This document shows positions 47,240-59,939 of a stretch of DNA of 64,000 nt, piece after piece. Source of the stretch: Atherix ibis (taxonomy: Eukaryota > Arthropoda > Insecta > Diptera > Athericidae). The position numbers and the translations under genes were made by a program. The notes beneath the pieces were generated by a model that searched no databases, had not been told where the DNA came from, and was given only the letters and a program-made list of their open reading frames with translations. Numbering within the stretch: position 1 is the first letter of the stretch; every line of letters begins with the position of its first letter. Location: positions 91,271,696-91,335,695 of the forward strand of contig OY282606.1 of the NCBI GenBank assembly GCA_958298945.1, in the 5' to 3' direction.

Positions 47240-48760
47240 TAATACAAATTTAACAAATATTAAAATATATTTTGAAGAGATTTTGCGTCAAATAAATTTT
47301 ATCTTATTTTCGAGAATAAACCAAATACATTTTTTTTTTTTTGGTCTAAAAAAAGATTTTTTTTTATCTAAAAAAAGAAATTTGAAATTATCCAATTATG
47401 TTAACGATGATTTTTTCAAAATTAAACACGGACACGTGCCAGTAAATGTTGTTTCTTTGACAATTTCCGAATACAATATCTCAGTGATGATATAAGTTAA
47501 CAATTATATAAAAACTATTTTGTCGATTAATATTTTATTGAAATGATGATGATGGGTACCTTTTTTCTTAGTAAATAATATGCAGCGAAGCTCTTTAGAT
47601 TCCTTACTTGAATCAGAGCAATGGTGAATAACTAGTTAACGTGTCGATACAAAAAGGAATGCCTTAAGTTCGTGGGCTGAATTTAAATTTATTTACATCT
47701 TATGCAAGTGGCTATTATGTAGCTGGTAGCAGAATACATTCAATTTAAATGGGGTCGTTGAAAAGTGCAACCGAATCGATTCTCACCTATACAAGATCAC
47801 GTACAAAAAGAATTACCATCGGAGACCTGCAATCCATCTTTTAGTATTTCCTTAATTTCTATTCGAAAAGTCCAGTTCGATTGATTTTTCTTACATTTGC
47901 TATGAAATTATAAATAATCAAAAATTGCCCACACCAATATTATTATTATTTACTCTTATTAATTACATTTTTTTTTATAGAAATTTTACCTTTCTCTATG
48001 ATCTATGATTACTTGTATGATTATATTTTCAACATCAGTTTTAGATAGTCTAAGTTGAGCTATAAATTAACGCACAAGGAACGTGAAACGTGTTTTTATT
48101 ATATTTCATAATTGCTGTAACTAAGATTGATATCATTTCATATCATAAATGATTTTTATCTTTAAATAAATGTCAAATTGTAGGTTTTTTTCTCAATTTA
48201 ATTTAAACCCTGATAAATATTAGATCGCTAATGTCACTAAATGTTATAGAAAAAAAATATTTTATAATATTAACTAGTCCACTATTATTCGGTAGACTTA
48301 ATAATATTATAAAAAATAAATATTTTTTTAATAATTGGGTATAAAAAGCTTAATGAAAGCATATGCATGCATATATACATATTCCGTTGAGCATTTCACA
48401 ATTCTTTTCTACATTTAAATTAAATTATTAATTATTTGTGATAAGTTTATAAGTAAATACTTATAAATATCTAAAAATATGCTCTCACAATCATATATAA
48501 AAATTATTTTTTTGGTCATATATTGTATGTAATTCGTATAAATAGCCAAAAAAAAAGGAATTTTTTATAAAAAAATTATTATTTAAAAAAATCGTTAATA
48601 AATGTGTGTACTCATGAACGGATGTTTGAATTTTTTGAAATTTATAGTTTGCAAAAAGCTTATAATAAAGCGATTTTTTTATCTAAAGTTTTTAACTTTA
48701 TTTGCACAGAAATATTTTTACTAATATGACTACTGAAAAAATAATTAACACTGCATGAAC
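47240..48760. other. AT-rich spacer, nothing recognised
   Basis: A 95-codon open frame at 47208-47495 is Phe/Asn/Ile-rich, looks like AT-rich chance coding, and overlaps the transposon remnant end. Confidence 0.45.
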
Positions 48761-48767
48761 TAGATTT

Positions 48768-49300
48768 CAAACTGTTGGCTTTATTATTTTTTTTTTTTAG
48801 ATATTTTTTAATAAACCTTCAAGATGTGTTATCAGTTTAAGATTATCTGAATATATGTTAGTTATGCAACAAAAATGATACATGCAATTTTTGATAGGAA
48901 AAAAATAATATTGCATCAAGTTTTTATTTATTAAATAAGTATTTCTGTTAAATAAAAGGCTATCCAATTTTGGCTCTGGACAATAAAACTAAATAAATCA
49001 CATTAGAATTTTAAGATTTTGATAAATTTTTTTTTAATTTTTACCATAATAAATTATTTTAATAATTTTTATTTAACTTCTTGCATGACTCGATCCTTTT
49101 GAGGTAAGTTCTTATGACTTTTTCACATATTTCGGGATGTAATTCGGCCATTGGTTGGTGGCTAATTATACAATATTATAATCCATAATTAAACGATATT
49201 TTGTATGGTTTTGTAAGGAAAATTTTGACGGTTATCTTTTGGTGATGGCGCTTAGAATTGATGGTAACTTTAGACCAAAATGCACACTTATCAAATAGGG
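48768..49300 (-). pseudogene. DDE transposase remnant (WCAFWSEG family), copy 3
   Basis: Minus-strand reading gives DKCAFWSK then VTINSKR, and after a large deletion MAELHPEICEKVIRTYLKRI with ESCKKLN at the end. Downstream CCAAAATTGGATAGCCTTTT matches the 3' terminus of other copies. The stretch 48768-48945 beyond it is shared with 62967-63120. Confidence 0.7.
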
Positions 49301-49304
49301 CTTT

Positions 49305-52300
49305 TTTTTCTTATTTACGTGCATTCAATTAGTTTATCTATTGCACATTGTTTTAGTATATTAACGATTTATAATACAAAATGGTAAATTTTAAACTAAA
49401 AAATTGTTAAATTAAATAATAAAATTATATAATTTCTCTTAAATGACAAGGCTACTTTTTCAAACTACCAAATAGATAGCCCTAACTATTTTTTAATATT
49501 AAAACAATTTTATTAGATTGTAATGAATTTCAAAAAAATTTTATTTTAACAATACTCATATAAATGTTGTTTTTTATATTATTTCTAAAAATTTGAGACT
49601 TTTGTTATTACTAGGAAACCATCAATAAGTAGTTGGCGTCTTAATATTGAAAATGCCGAGACTTTAGTAAAAACATTATAAATATTTTCTACAAAATATA
49701 TAATTATTCATATCTAGTTTATTGGATGAATGAATAATTTAATTTTTTTTTTTAAATTTTCTTAACAGATCTGCTGCTACTATTATTGATAAAACTTCTT
49801 GAAAACAAATAATTTATAGTTGCTTAGCAACAATAATTATTAAACTATTAGACATTTTGTAGACGAGCAAAGAGTAGACTGTCATTTTTTCAAGAATGCG
49901 GTCAATAGAAAATTAATTTTTAATTAATTATATTATTAAAAATATGATATGAAAAAGATACATTTAAAAACGACTATGCATATATTGATTTTTGATTTAT
50001 GAAATTATATCTATAAGAAAGTTGAAAAACTTTTTCGTAATTATGCTTTCACAGAGAATCGGTTCTACAATATCTATTATCATGCAATATCAGTTGAATG
50101 CCTTTTTATCATTAATTATAATTTTTAGTCTACCTTGCACTTTTAGCAATATCATTGAATGAACTTCAGTTCAATATTCTTATAATGGAATAAATTATTT
50201 ATAATTTTTCTGCTTTATAGCGATTTTTGTCGCCAAGGACTTAAAAAATTTCCCAAGCAAATGTGGTAAATTTTAAAAAATTTCCATATTTATTATACAA
50301 TAATCAATTGTAAATTTTTAGAGCCTATATTTATTTATCAATTTGCTTATTGATGTGTTCAGCGAGCTAGAAATGAGCCTCATTGTTAAAATAAGTTCTC
50401 TTCGAAAAATCAGCTCCAAAAAACTATTCTAAATAATAATTTATAATAAAATGACAAACATTATATTAAATCAGTTTTATTTAAAATAAAATTTTTATTA
50501 AATATAAGATAAATTATAGAGTTATATTTTCCAAATTATAAAATGGATAATCTTATTTCAAATAGTTCTCATTTATATAAAAGCACAGATTATGTACATA
50601 CGTGTAAATATTAAAGAATATTTTTTTTTAAATAAGGAAAAAACTCTATTTTTAAAATAATTTTTAACAAAAACATTATTTATTTAAATTATATATCGTG
50701 TATATTATTGTAAATAATTTTATGTATATAACATCTCTTGGATATATGCCAAAAGGCTATTTCAATTCACTAAGAAATTCCTTTATATTCTCTAGCACAT
50801 TAACTATTAATAGTACTTTAGAATATATAAGAATTTATAATACTTTTCATATAGAATCTCTGGTTTTGATATTAATAGGATTCTGTAGTATTAGATATGG
50901 GCAACTTATTATTATGAATGGGCACGATTTATGCAATTAATGAAGAAAATTTAAAAAGAACATGTTCATAAGTTGTATTGTATTGTACAAAACACTTAAA
51001 TTGGAACTGAACCGGTTCAATTACAATAATTCTGCTGCATTTTCATACATACATTTGGGTATACTACGAGTATATCTAAAAACAATATATTTTTATAGTT
51101 GAAAAATTTGAAAGCACACATTTTGCAGGTTTGTATCTATTATACAATTGCATTTAATAAATTTTATTCTGCTACTTTATAAATACTGTTAATGCATTAA
51201 TGTAGCTTGAAACTAACTAGTCCAGGATTTAAAAACAATTCACTGTATTTTTTCTAGTTCATATGTGAATATTTAGAAATAATTTCAAAAAGAGCATGTC
51301 CACAAATAGTTACCTTATATTGGTTAGTGTCTTTTTAAGTGAGCAGATAGACACAGCTTTCAATCGAAAACTATCAACAGTACAGAGTTCCAAAATAACG
51401 TTGACCAAAATACCGATATTATGCAACAATATCATGTGCACGATTAAATTCTTGTACAAAATTTCTGTAATTTTCTTTATATTCGAATGACTTGGTGGAA
51501 TATTCACCGACCGCAAAGTTTCATTTATTGAATAACAGGATGTGTTGCAAAGAGGATGGATAGACCAGACCGCCTATAGTGAGTGTACGTTTTAATTAAA
51601 AATTGTTCTGACTTTGAAAAGATTTTTCCCAACTCCACAATATACAAAAATGATTTAGTCTTTATAAAATTCCACCGTCCTAATCCCCAACAAAAAATAA
51701 TACCAAAAAGAACAACAAAAATTCGATTACCTCGAAGATATCAATTTAAGTAAATTTAATAATTTACAAAAAATATAAAAAAAAATAATTACGAAATTTA
51801 TTGATTAAAAATTTCTGAATTGTAAATATATGGTATATGTAATTTTTTAACACTTTTTTTTTAAATTTGTACGGATTCGAAACGATATTATTTCTTCACG
51901 CATAAAGAACGCGTGTCTATAATGAGCAGACGACCTTGTAAAAGGTACTCGTAGATTGTATGACATCCAAAATTCATATTTCTTTTTCAGAAGACCTTAT
52001 TACTGTCAACATTTATTTACTCTTTATTTTATTTATGATAATTCCCTTTTTTTTATTATTTATTGTACTTATATTCGAAATAAATATTTTTCTGTTATTT
52101 TGACAATAATACTCGTTCCAATTACTTTTTACTTCCATATGGAAAATTGTAATTTCTTACATGATTTAAGATGAATTTCCTTTATTTGCGGAGGAAATAA
52201 ATAATTGTCCTTTTTGTTTTTGTTCTTATACTCAAATGGCTATTAAAGTATATCAATTTTATAGTTCGGAAAATATAGTGCTATTATTAAACAAATATTA

Positions 52301-52410
52301 AATATTACAGATATTTTTTCTTTACTATAAATTTTTTAAATATTTTTTAGTATAATTTTTTTAACGCACTATAAAATTCGCAGACAGGTATGCCAGTTGA
52401 GTGCTTGAAC
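49305..52410. other. AT-rich spacer, nothing recognised
   Basis: ORFs of 64-80 codons at 50698-50940 and 51296-51516 are low complexity and unsupported. TACGAGTA-type octamers lie at 51065-51072 and 51946-51953. Confidence 0.45.
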
Positions 52411-52419
52411 AAAAGGCTT

Positions 52420-52890
52420 TTAATGCAGTGATGAGGCTCATATCTTGTTCGGTGATGAGGAAACAAAATTTATCCAGTGATGAGACTTATATCTCGGTCG
52501 GTGGATATATCAATAAGTAAAATTTTCATATATGAGGCTCTAAAAACCCTCATATATCTGTGAAGAAGTCTTGTATCCGAGAAAAGTTTACTATTTGGTG
52601 ATAGATTATTATCTGAAGGTGTTAACTTGACTCGTATTACAAATTATGAAGGTTTAACCGTTACTGTCAATTTGAAAATATAGTATTTTTTGCCTGCATT
52701 TAAAGAAGATTTTAATCTGGACCATTTTCGGTTTCCAGAACTCATTATTTTGTATGATAATAATATTTAAAAATACAAAATAGCAAAACTTATATAAAAT
52801 AATAAAAATAGAAATTTATTCAAAATTATTATATTGAATATATTAAATTGAACTTTTGTTTTCAATTGGATAAGGCTTTATTACATATTG
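52420..52890 (+). pseudogene. DDE transposase remnant (WCAFWSEG family), copy 4
   Basis: The plus frame reads SDETYISVGGYINK (first-Asp block; the usual form is SDEAHFWLGGYINKQN), then GSKNPHIS, KFTIW and EGLTVTVN. The second and third Asp blocks are lost. A partial duplication of the gatgagg...tatatc segment lies at 52425-52510. The 3' side has a TTCAATTGGATAAGGC terminus near 52870. Confidence 0.65.
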
Positions 52891-53779
52891 TAAAGAAAGA
52901 GAAAAAAAATTATGTTAAACGCTGTATTTATGATTTTAGAAGAAAAAAAAATTAACAAGTGTTACTTATTATAAAAAAAGGAAAATATGTAGAAGAAGAA
53001 GAAGAAGCAGAGGAAAAAAGTAACATTAAATCACAAATAAAAACACTCAAAATAGCCAAGAAATTTGCTTTAAATTTTGTTCGAAGGTTGAAATATTAAT
53101 TATGCTGTAATTATTTATTCCCTGACTTTGATTTTAAAAGTTAAGAGCTTTTCAAATATCATGTGTTATTGTGAATGGATTATTTCCATAATTTGTTTTT
53201 GCACTCATTTTGAACTTATTGATGGTTTTTCTTTTCTTACTATCGTAACATTTACAATAAGTTTGGTGCTTTTAATAGTTATAATAACTGACAAAAACAA
53301 CCCTGAATGAAATTCATTTTATTTGCTTATTGGTTAAATAGTTTATAGTATATAAAGAATAAAATCAATAAACATTTATTAATTATTATATATCGAAATA
53401 AAATATTACTTTTAAGAGTAAATTTGTTAGTTCCGAATATGCAAATAAATTTTGAATAATTTCTTGGAAGTGTGTATTTTTTTAAAGTTTCTTTTTTTTT
53501 AAAATGCTATCTATAATATTTTAATTAAATTAAATTTTTGGTAATAATATTTTCATTATTTTATTTACTGTGATATTGACATAGTTTATTAGAAAATATA
53601 TATTAAAATCTATATTAATTTTTTTAAAAAAAAAGTTGCCATTCTATATTTTGATACGTTTACTTACTTAATAATATGATTAAATTATAAAAACTTTCTA
53701 CAAATGGGACAATTCTGCCATAGTCACGTTTTTCGCTTTAAGAGGAGATTATTTAAATTTTTAATAATTTTAAATTATG

Positions 53780-54235
53780 AGATTATTATTAAATAAGCAA
53801 AATTATTATATATGAGGCTTTCAAAATCCATAAATGATAGTGGACAAGCCATTGTATCCCCAAAAAGTGACTACATGGTGTGCATATTCGTCTGAAGGTA
53901 TCATTGTCCTGTTTTTCTTTAAAAATGAAGAAGGAGTTATCGTTACCGACAACTCTGAGTGCTATGGTTTCATGATAATCCACTATTTTTGACCTTAACT
54001 TGAAGATTTTTATCTAAATATTAGATGCCATTGAACTTTTTTTTCAAAAATTACATAAAAAGTATGTGAAATAATCGCCGAATAATAGCAATAGCAAAAA
54101 GTCATCAAATATTACCTCAAAAGGATGGAGTTGTGGAAGAAGTCTTATGAAAATTATATGACAAATGACAATATTTACACAATTTTACAATTTTTTTTTT
54201 CCAAAGCATAAATTAGATAACCTTTTATTTACTAT
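53780..54235 (+). pseudogene. DDE transposase remnant (WCAFWSEG family), copy 5
   Basis: The plus frame from about 53865 reads VTTWCAYSSEGIIVLFFFKN then EEGVIVTDNSECYGFMI, the central block between the first and second Asp. After a deletion, EKVIKYYLKRMELWKKS marks the C-terminus. It is broken by stops before and after. The 3' end AAATTAGATAACCTTTTATT near 54210 matches the family terminus. Confidence 0.75.
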
Positions 54236-54239
54236 CGGA

Positions 54240-55500
54240 CTATTTTGCAATATTGACAATTTTCTCTGCTTAACAGAAAAAAAATCTTTGCAATTTTATG
54301 CAAAATAATTCTTTTAATTAAATATGATAAATTCTTGGCTTCAAAACCAAGTAATCAATTCTTAAAATTTTTAATCGATTCGACAGATCAGAATTTGATT
54401 TTCCTTTCAATTTTCCAACAAGCCATGTGCATTTGTTAAAAGAAAAACCGGTAAATTTGACCCATGGTTATGTTATATAATCGTTTCTTTAATAGCAACT
54501 CTCTAGAAATGTTACTTTCAACAGTATCTAATGTATCACAGCATAGTCCTCGAGTGCACTAGTTCCATTCAAATCTTTAGATTGTTCAAAGTACAAGTAT
54601 GACTACACATAATATCTGTCACTGCAGCACTGGACAATGCAGTAATTTCCCGATCGACTACTATTATGTCGTCAAAGATATTTTTATATATATTTTTTTC
54701 AGATATTATTATTAAATATTTATTTTAAATTCATGCGATATAATATTGGGTGCTAACATATAAAGATAAGTAAATATAGAAAATTAAGAAATGATACATT
54801 AAAAAATATACAATCAAACACCAGAAAAAGGTACTATACTTTTAAGTACCGATTACCAATAATCCAATGAGAAAAAAAAATATTATCTTACTTGAAGTAG
54901 TTCATTACATTAATATTTCTATATTTTAATTATTTTGAAAAGTTGAAAAAAATTATTAAGTCATAATAATTAATTGGGCAAAATAAAATGTAAGTTTTCC
55001 AATCAGTACGAGTCCTAAAAACTAGTACAATTTTTCTCTTTTTTCCTGCATAATATGATCTAGGAGATATTTTGTATTTTATTATCCATAGAAATATTTC
55101 TTTATATTAGATAAACCGATTAAATTAAAATAATTCAATATAAAAAAGCTAATATTTCTTAGGTAAATATACGGAATTTTACTACTAACCAAAGGAAATA
55201 TAAAAAAACTGAATTTTTTTAAATATCGTATTTCGTTTTGGAAATAATGAAAAATCACAATACATTTGGTATGATATTGAATTGAAATATAAAAAAATTG
55301 CACACAGTATACACATAGATAATAAATATCTTATACTATTTGCGAAATAAAATAAAAAAAACTACCTTTTGATTAACGCAAATTAAACATTGTATACCCG
55401 AACTGGGTGTTTGTTTCGGTTACTACTATTGCCGACAAATAGAATCGATACAAAAGTGTAATTCATCATCTTATTTTACATTTGCATACTATTTCACATA
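54240..55500. other. AT-rich spacer, nothing recognised
   Basis: No coding or transposon signature could be supported. Confidence 0.5.
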
Positions 55501-55528
55501 GTTCAGATTAATAATATCTAATGTTGCT

Positions 55529-55849
55529 ATGACTGTAACTTTCCGTAACTTGAATGCACCGATTTGCAGAGAGCCTCACGGCTGCAAGCCACTCAAGTAC
55601 TGCGAGAAGTACGAGAACAGAAAACGGAAAATGAAGGCAACACGAGGTCGCCCCCGGTGGATGTATAGCGGGCCATATGACAGACTGTTCACACATATTG
55701 CGTCCGAAAAGCCGAACTATAGAGCCTTAAGAGTAGCAAATGCTGTATACGAATTAAGGCCTATAACTGGTGTAGTATATTGGCAAGGCGTGGAAATTAT
55801 TTCGAGGCGCACAGATGACCAAAACAGAAAGCAACGGATTAGGCTGTGA
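55529..55849 (+). CDS. Unidentified basic ORF, 106 aa
   Basis: ATG 55529 to TGA encodes MTVTFRNLNAPICREPHGC..., with three Cys in the pattern C-x5-C-x6-C near residues 13-26, then a basic stretch ENRKRKMKATRGRPRWMYSG and a more ordinary C-terminal half (RALRVANAVYELRPITGVVY, then WQGVEII). It has no signal peptide or membrane segment. Third codon positions are rich in G and C, in strong contrast to the AT-rich flanks, so coding is plausible. I do not recognise the family. An acceptor-like tttgcag at 55563-55569 means it could also be a terminal exon. It ends about 316 bp before the TATA box of the next gene. Retrogene, TE-derived or orphan gene are all possible. Confidence 0.45.
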   Translation: MTVTFRNLNAPICREPHGCKPLKYCEKYENRKRKMKATRGRPRWMYSGPYDRLFTHIASEKPNYRALRVANAVYELRPITGVVYWQGVEIISRRTDDQNRKQRIRL

Positions 55850-56164
55850 AGTGGGGAACCATAGTCGTTGTATCTTAGTATCTGTTTTATTCGTATCTTT
55901 GATATAGTAAATATAATAATTTTTTAATCGTGCTGACTAAAGTCGTGTTTATTTATTTATTTATCTACATTTTTTTCTTTTTTGCTGCCCTCGCTTACAT
56001 CGAATAGTAGTACACTTGTCAACATTTCAGATAGTGTTATTCATTTTCTATGGTTTTTTTCTTCTTTACCACTCATTACTCTGTGATCAGTTGAGTTTTT
56101 TCTTTCAGTATTTGCCATTTTAATAATTCGGAGAGAGGGTACAGTTTTAGCCAGCTTCTTAATG

Positions 56165-56200
56165 TATAAATACTCACTGTAGGGTCAATGTAAAATCATT
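56165..56200 (+). promoter_or_regulatory. Core promoter of the 56.3-kb cuticle gene
   Basis: TATAAATA at 56165-56172 and TCATT at 56196-56200 give an inferred start at 56198, 33 bp from the TATA start and 79 nt before the ATG. Confidence 0.7.
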
Positions 56201-56276
56201 CAAACTCAAGAAGTTTCCAAATCAACTACTACTAACTATCTCTTACCGAGTTAAAAAAAACTAAAATCTTATCAAA

Positions 56277-56900
56277 ATGTTCAAATTGGTAAGTGAAATT
56301 ATTCTTATTCTAAAGAATAGTAAAGTGTACATACAATAGTACGAGCATAGTTGTTGGTTCTAGTTTGAAATTATCAATTAATATTATAAATAGTCAAAGT
56401 TCTTGTGATACTAATTCTAATGTTTTATTTATTTTCAAAAGTGCATTCTCTCAGTTCTCGTCGCTGTTGCCTCAGCTGGATATTTGGGTGCTCCATTGGC
56501 AGGAGCCTACCACACTCCTTTGGCCGGAGCCTACCACACTCCTTTGGCAGCTGCTTATCATGCACCAGCCGTTGCATACGCTTCAGCACCAGTTGTAAAG
56601 ACCTATGCCGCTCCAGTCGCATACCATGCACCAGTTGTTAAGGCTGTTGCTCCATTGGCCACCTCATACGCCAACACCTACAAAGTATCCGTTAAGGCTC
56701 CAATCGCCTATGCTGCTCCAGCCGTCGCTCATGTAGCTGCTCCATATGCTCACGTTGCTGCTCCAGCTGTTGTTGCTGCTCCAGCATATCATGCTGCAGC
56801 TTACCATGCTCCAGCTTACCATACATCAGCTTACCATACACCAGCTTTGGCTATCGGTCACCACGCTAATTTGGGATACGCTCATGGTTATTACCACTAA
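56277..56900 (+). CDS. Ala/Tyr/Pro-rich cuticle protein, 156 aa, two exons
   Basis: Exon 1 is 56277-56288 (ATGTTCAAATTG, MFKL, then GTAAGT). The 153-bp intron ends ttttcaaaag and exon 2 is 56442-56900. The precursor begins MFKLCILSVLVAVASAGYLG, a signal peptide. The mature chain is built of AYHxP, AAPxV and AYAAP repeats typical of alanine-rich low-complexity cuticular proteins, with a less repetitive core TSYANTYKVSVKAPIAYAAP, and ends GYAHGYYH. A 24-bp duplication at 56502-56549 encodes AGAYHTPL twice. Role inferred: secreted component of cuticle. It shares exon plan and promoter type with the three minus-strand genes but lacks VPxAVSHQS. AATAAA lies at 56963-56968, and a second at 57325-57330. 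Its GC-richer coding sequence contrasts sharply with the flanks. Confidence 0.9.
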
Positions 56901-57339
56901 ATCCAGATCATCTAGTTATTAAAGCAAAAATTCATATAAACATCAGCAATTCCAACAGCACCAATAAACAAACAAAATTTATATAAAAAATTCAACAACA
57001 TAAAGCGACTAGAATGTGTGAATGTGAACAAATCTATCAAAATCGTATAAGTTGATTTGCAAAAAAAAAACTAATAATCGATTTGCATTTCGGTCGAATT
57101 ATTAGGTAATATTGGCAATAGCCAGTGTTGATCTAATCGGAAATTCTAAGAAATGGAAATCGATTATTATGCCTATCAACTTCATCGAACATTTTGGTAA
57201 TTTTTGTTTTGTTTTAACCATCATATCTTCCATCATACACATATATTCATCATAAGGACATCATGCAGCAACTCTAAGAAGCTAGATATTTTCTTTGATA
57301 ACTGCTGTTATTTGTGATTAAATCAATAAAACTTTTTTG

Positions 57340-59380
57340 TATATTTTTCGTGGTCAAACAAACCATTTGTAAATAGCTCGTCAACTCTGCAGGCAGTTGA
57401 CTTGTAATAAAATATTTTTACGCAAAAAAAAAATACAATTTTTTTCTTTTATTCTACAAGTAGTTAAATACTTTCAAATATTTTTCTACAAATATTGTTG
57501 TTAAATAATTATGAATTGTTCAGTCATCATTACTTTGTTGAGTTGCGGATATTCGGACAACAAAGGCCCTTTCCACCTTCTCAAAGATATCAAAAATTTG
57601 TAAATCTATTCTTTGTGATTTAATGTTAAAATAAGAATTATTATTTAATAGAGACAAATTTATAACAAAAAAAAAACGAACATATTTCATAATTTTGTGG
57701 GTAATTTGAAAGAGGAAGTCAGATTGGTTAGGTTTTCATGTCGTGCCGAAGGTTTTCGAAAGTAACTCAACTTTGAGCGATTGATGGGTCAATTTCTAGC
57801 AATATATGACCATGAAAGCATGAAATCTGAACAAAGATTTCTTGGAAATAGAATCAATCTTTTCGTTAGAAAATTTCGATATTTTCAATTCCAAATTTAC
57901 AAGTGTACATACAGCACATAGATACGTTGTGTTTGTCAGATATTCTTTTTTTTACTGCTATTCTACTTAATTAACTTCTGAAGGTGAATTTTCTTCAACT
58001 GATTTAATCTAATATATTAAAAAAAATTATACACTCTAGCACATAAAAGAAAATATTGTTAACTTAGAGGAAGTTGAAATTCGTGATAGGCTACAGTTTG
58101 TTAACGAGTTATCCAAAATGGCCCTGACCTAAAGTAAATTAGTTTTTGAAGAATTTTCAATGATTGTTTATTGCTGCAGTTTGTTTGTATGAATTTATGA
58201 TAATTTTCATTAAAAAGTTCAATAATGATAAGGTTGGGGTAATTTTTCTAAGAAGTGCAAAATAATTAGCAAATTTTCTTAAACCACATGAACATACTAT
58301 CGAATAATTGTTCGTTTTTGCTAAAATATTTTTTATTATAATAAGTATAATTTATTATAAACTTTGGCATTTCAATGACCAAGAGTATGGATAATCATAT
58401 TTTCTTGTTGAGAACTTATATCTGGTAATATGTGCTATCAATCGTGAAGCAGATCGATGAGAGGAGATCTAATCGAGGTTTAAAAATTCCGCCTAAGAGA
58501 TATAAGTTGGTACTAGTTTTGTTGTTAAGTTGGTACTAATTCACACCACTATCACGTGGAGTTTTTGGCGTGAACTGTGAACTAATTGGTGTATGTCGTT
58601 TGAGATTGTAGAGTCCGAAGAATAGACAGGCGGACTATATGCATACGAATATTATTGAAGCCAAAAAACACCGCGGAATTGCAATTTACCAATAACTTTT
58701 TCTGCCATCCCTTAGCCACCTATTAACTTAAAATTAATCTACAAATTTTAATGTTTTAAATGTATATTGAACGCTTTTTTAATGACTAAAAAGTAAAAAA
58801 AATATTAAAATTCAATACAAAATATTTGAGGCACTAAAAACAAAGAATTATGAACGAAAATACAAATCAAAAAGTTTTTAGCTATTTTGCCTGACATCTA
58901 TTTTTTACTTATAGAACTAAGAACCATCTATTGTATTTGGTGGGCGGTTTATTCTTCAACTTTTAGTTTTGAAAAGGTGAATGCATGCAATCGTTTCGTG
59001 TAGATTATATATATATATTTAAATTTTTACAGGTATCTACAACTACAATATAGTAATAAGCAGATTTGAATAATAATTTTAATTAACCTGAAAGGTTATT
59101 GGGAGTAAACATCCATTAGAGCTTCTCCTGTAAGCGTGTGCTTATGTTAAGACTTATTATTTTAGTAAATCATGCTTAAGTATTCAATGTGTGTTTTTAG
59201 GAAAGGAAGTGGAGCACTAGTATGATTTGAGATACGGAAATGGAACTTTTTATAATGAGACACAGCCACATTAAAAGCAAATAGGACTTTAAAATCACGA
59301 TGAATAACAATTATAAAAGGAAGCGTTGACAATTGTACGGATTAATTTCAATTGAAAGGATTAGATTCGACGGCAATTTG
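57340..59380. other. AT-rich spacer, nothing firmly recognised
   Basis: The block 58440-58680 is less AT-rich. One frame has SNRGLKIPPKRY, reminiscent of a copia-type linker, but too weak to call. Confidence 0.4.
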
Positions 59381-59399
59381 AAAGCTTAAGTTTTAGCCT

Positions 59400-59800
59400 G
59401 TAAGTCCATATTGGTTTCAGTAGAGAATAGTATAAAAATACTTTGCTGTCTATAGTAAGCTTAGAACGGTTGTCTAGAAGTCGAAGTACTTGTAGGTGTC
59501 GTCTTTTTTATGCTTGTCTTTTAAGTATTGGGAGGACATGGTACATGGCAGAGAGTAAAAGTCACGTGCGAAAATTTACGTTTATTGACTTTTATTCTTA
59601 TGGAGGGTTTGGATTTGGTTTCGTAGAATTTCGGAAGCATGTTGGGAATTCTTGCTAGATAAAAGGCAGGACGTTTCATCGGTGTATGTTGTAAAGAAGG
59701 TATTGCAATAGATAGGAATGTCAGATGTGTAAATGTTGTAGAGAATGGGCTCAAGCAAACATCCCTGTGGAACACAAGCCAATATCGGAGAGTTCGTTAG
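59400..59800 (-). pseudogene. Jockey-like reverse transcriptase fragment
   Basis: Minus-strand reading gives ACVPQGCLLEPILYNIYTSD then IPIYCNTFFTTYTDETSCLL, matching the AGVPQGS-LSP-LYNI--SDIP and YADDTA blocks; the catalytic YADD reads YTDE. It continues SEILRNQIQTLHK and, in a shifted frame, RKFSHVTFTLC. No LINE ends were seen. Confidence 0.75.
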
Positions 59801-59939
59801 AATCGTTTACTTGGAAGTGTCTATTGGAAAGAAATTATCTTAGGACTAGGAAATATATAGCAGAAAAGATCTTCTTGAGTTTCTAGAGTAAGCTTGCTTG
59901 GCAAACTATATCAAAAGCTTGACTTATATGAAGAAACAC

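Noticed and set aside
56365..56641. Alternative ORFs (both strands) over the 56.3-kb gene
   Set aside because: They lie in other frames of the repeat-containing second exon. The spliced frame has a signal peptide, promoter and correct splice sites.
58440..58680. Copia-type retrotransposon fragment
   Set aside because: Only a short SNRGLKIPPKRY resemblance, with no integrase or RT blocks and no LTRs.
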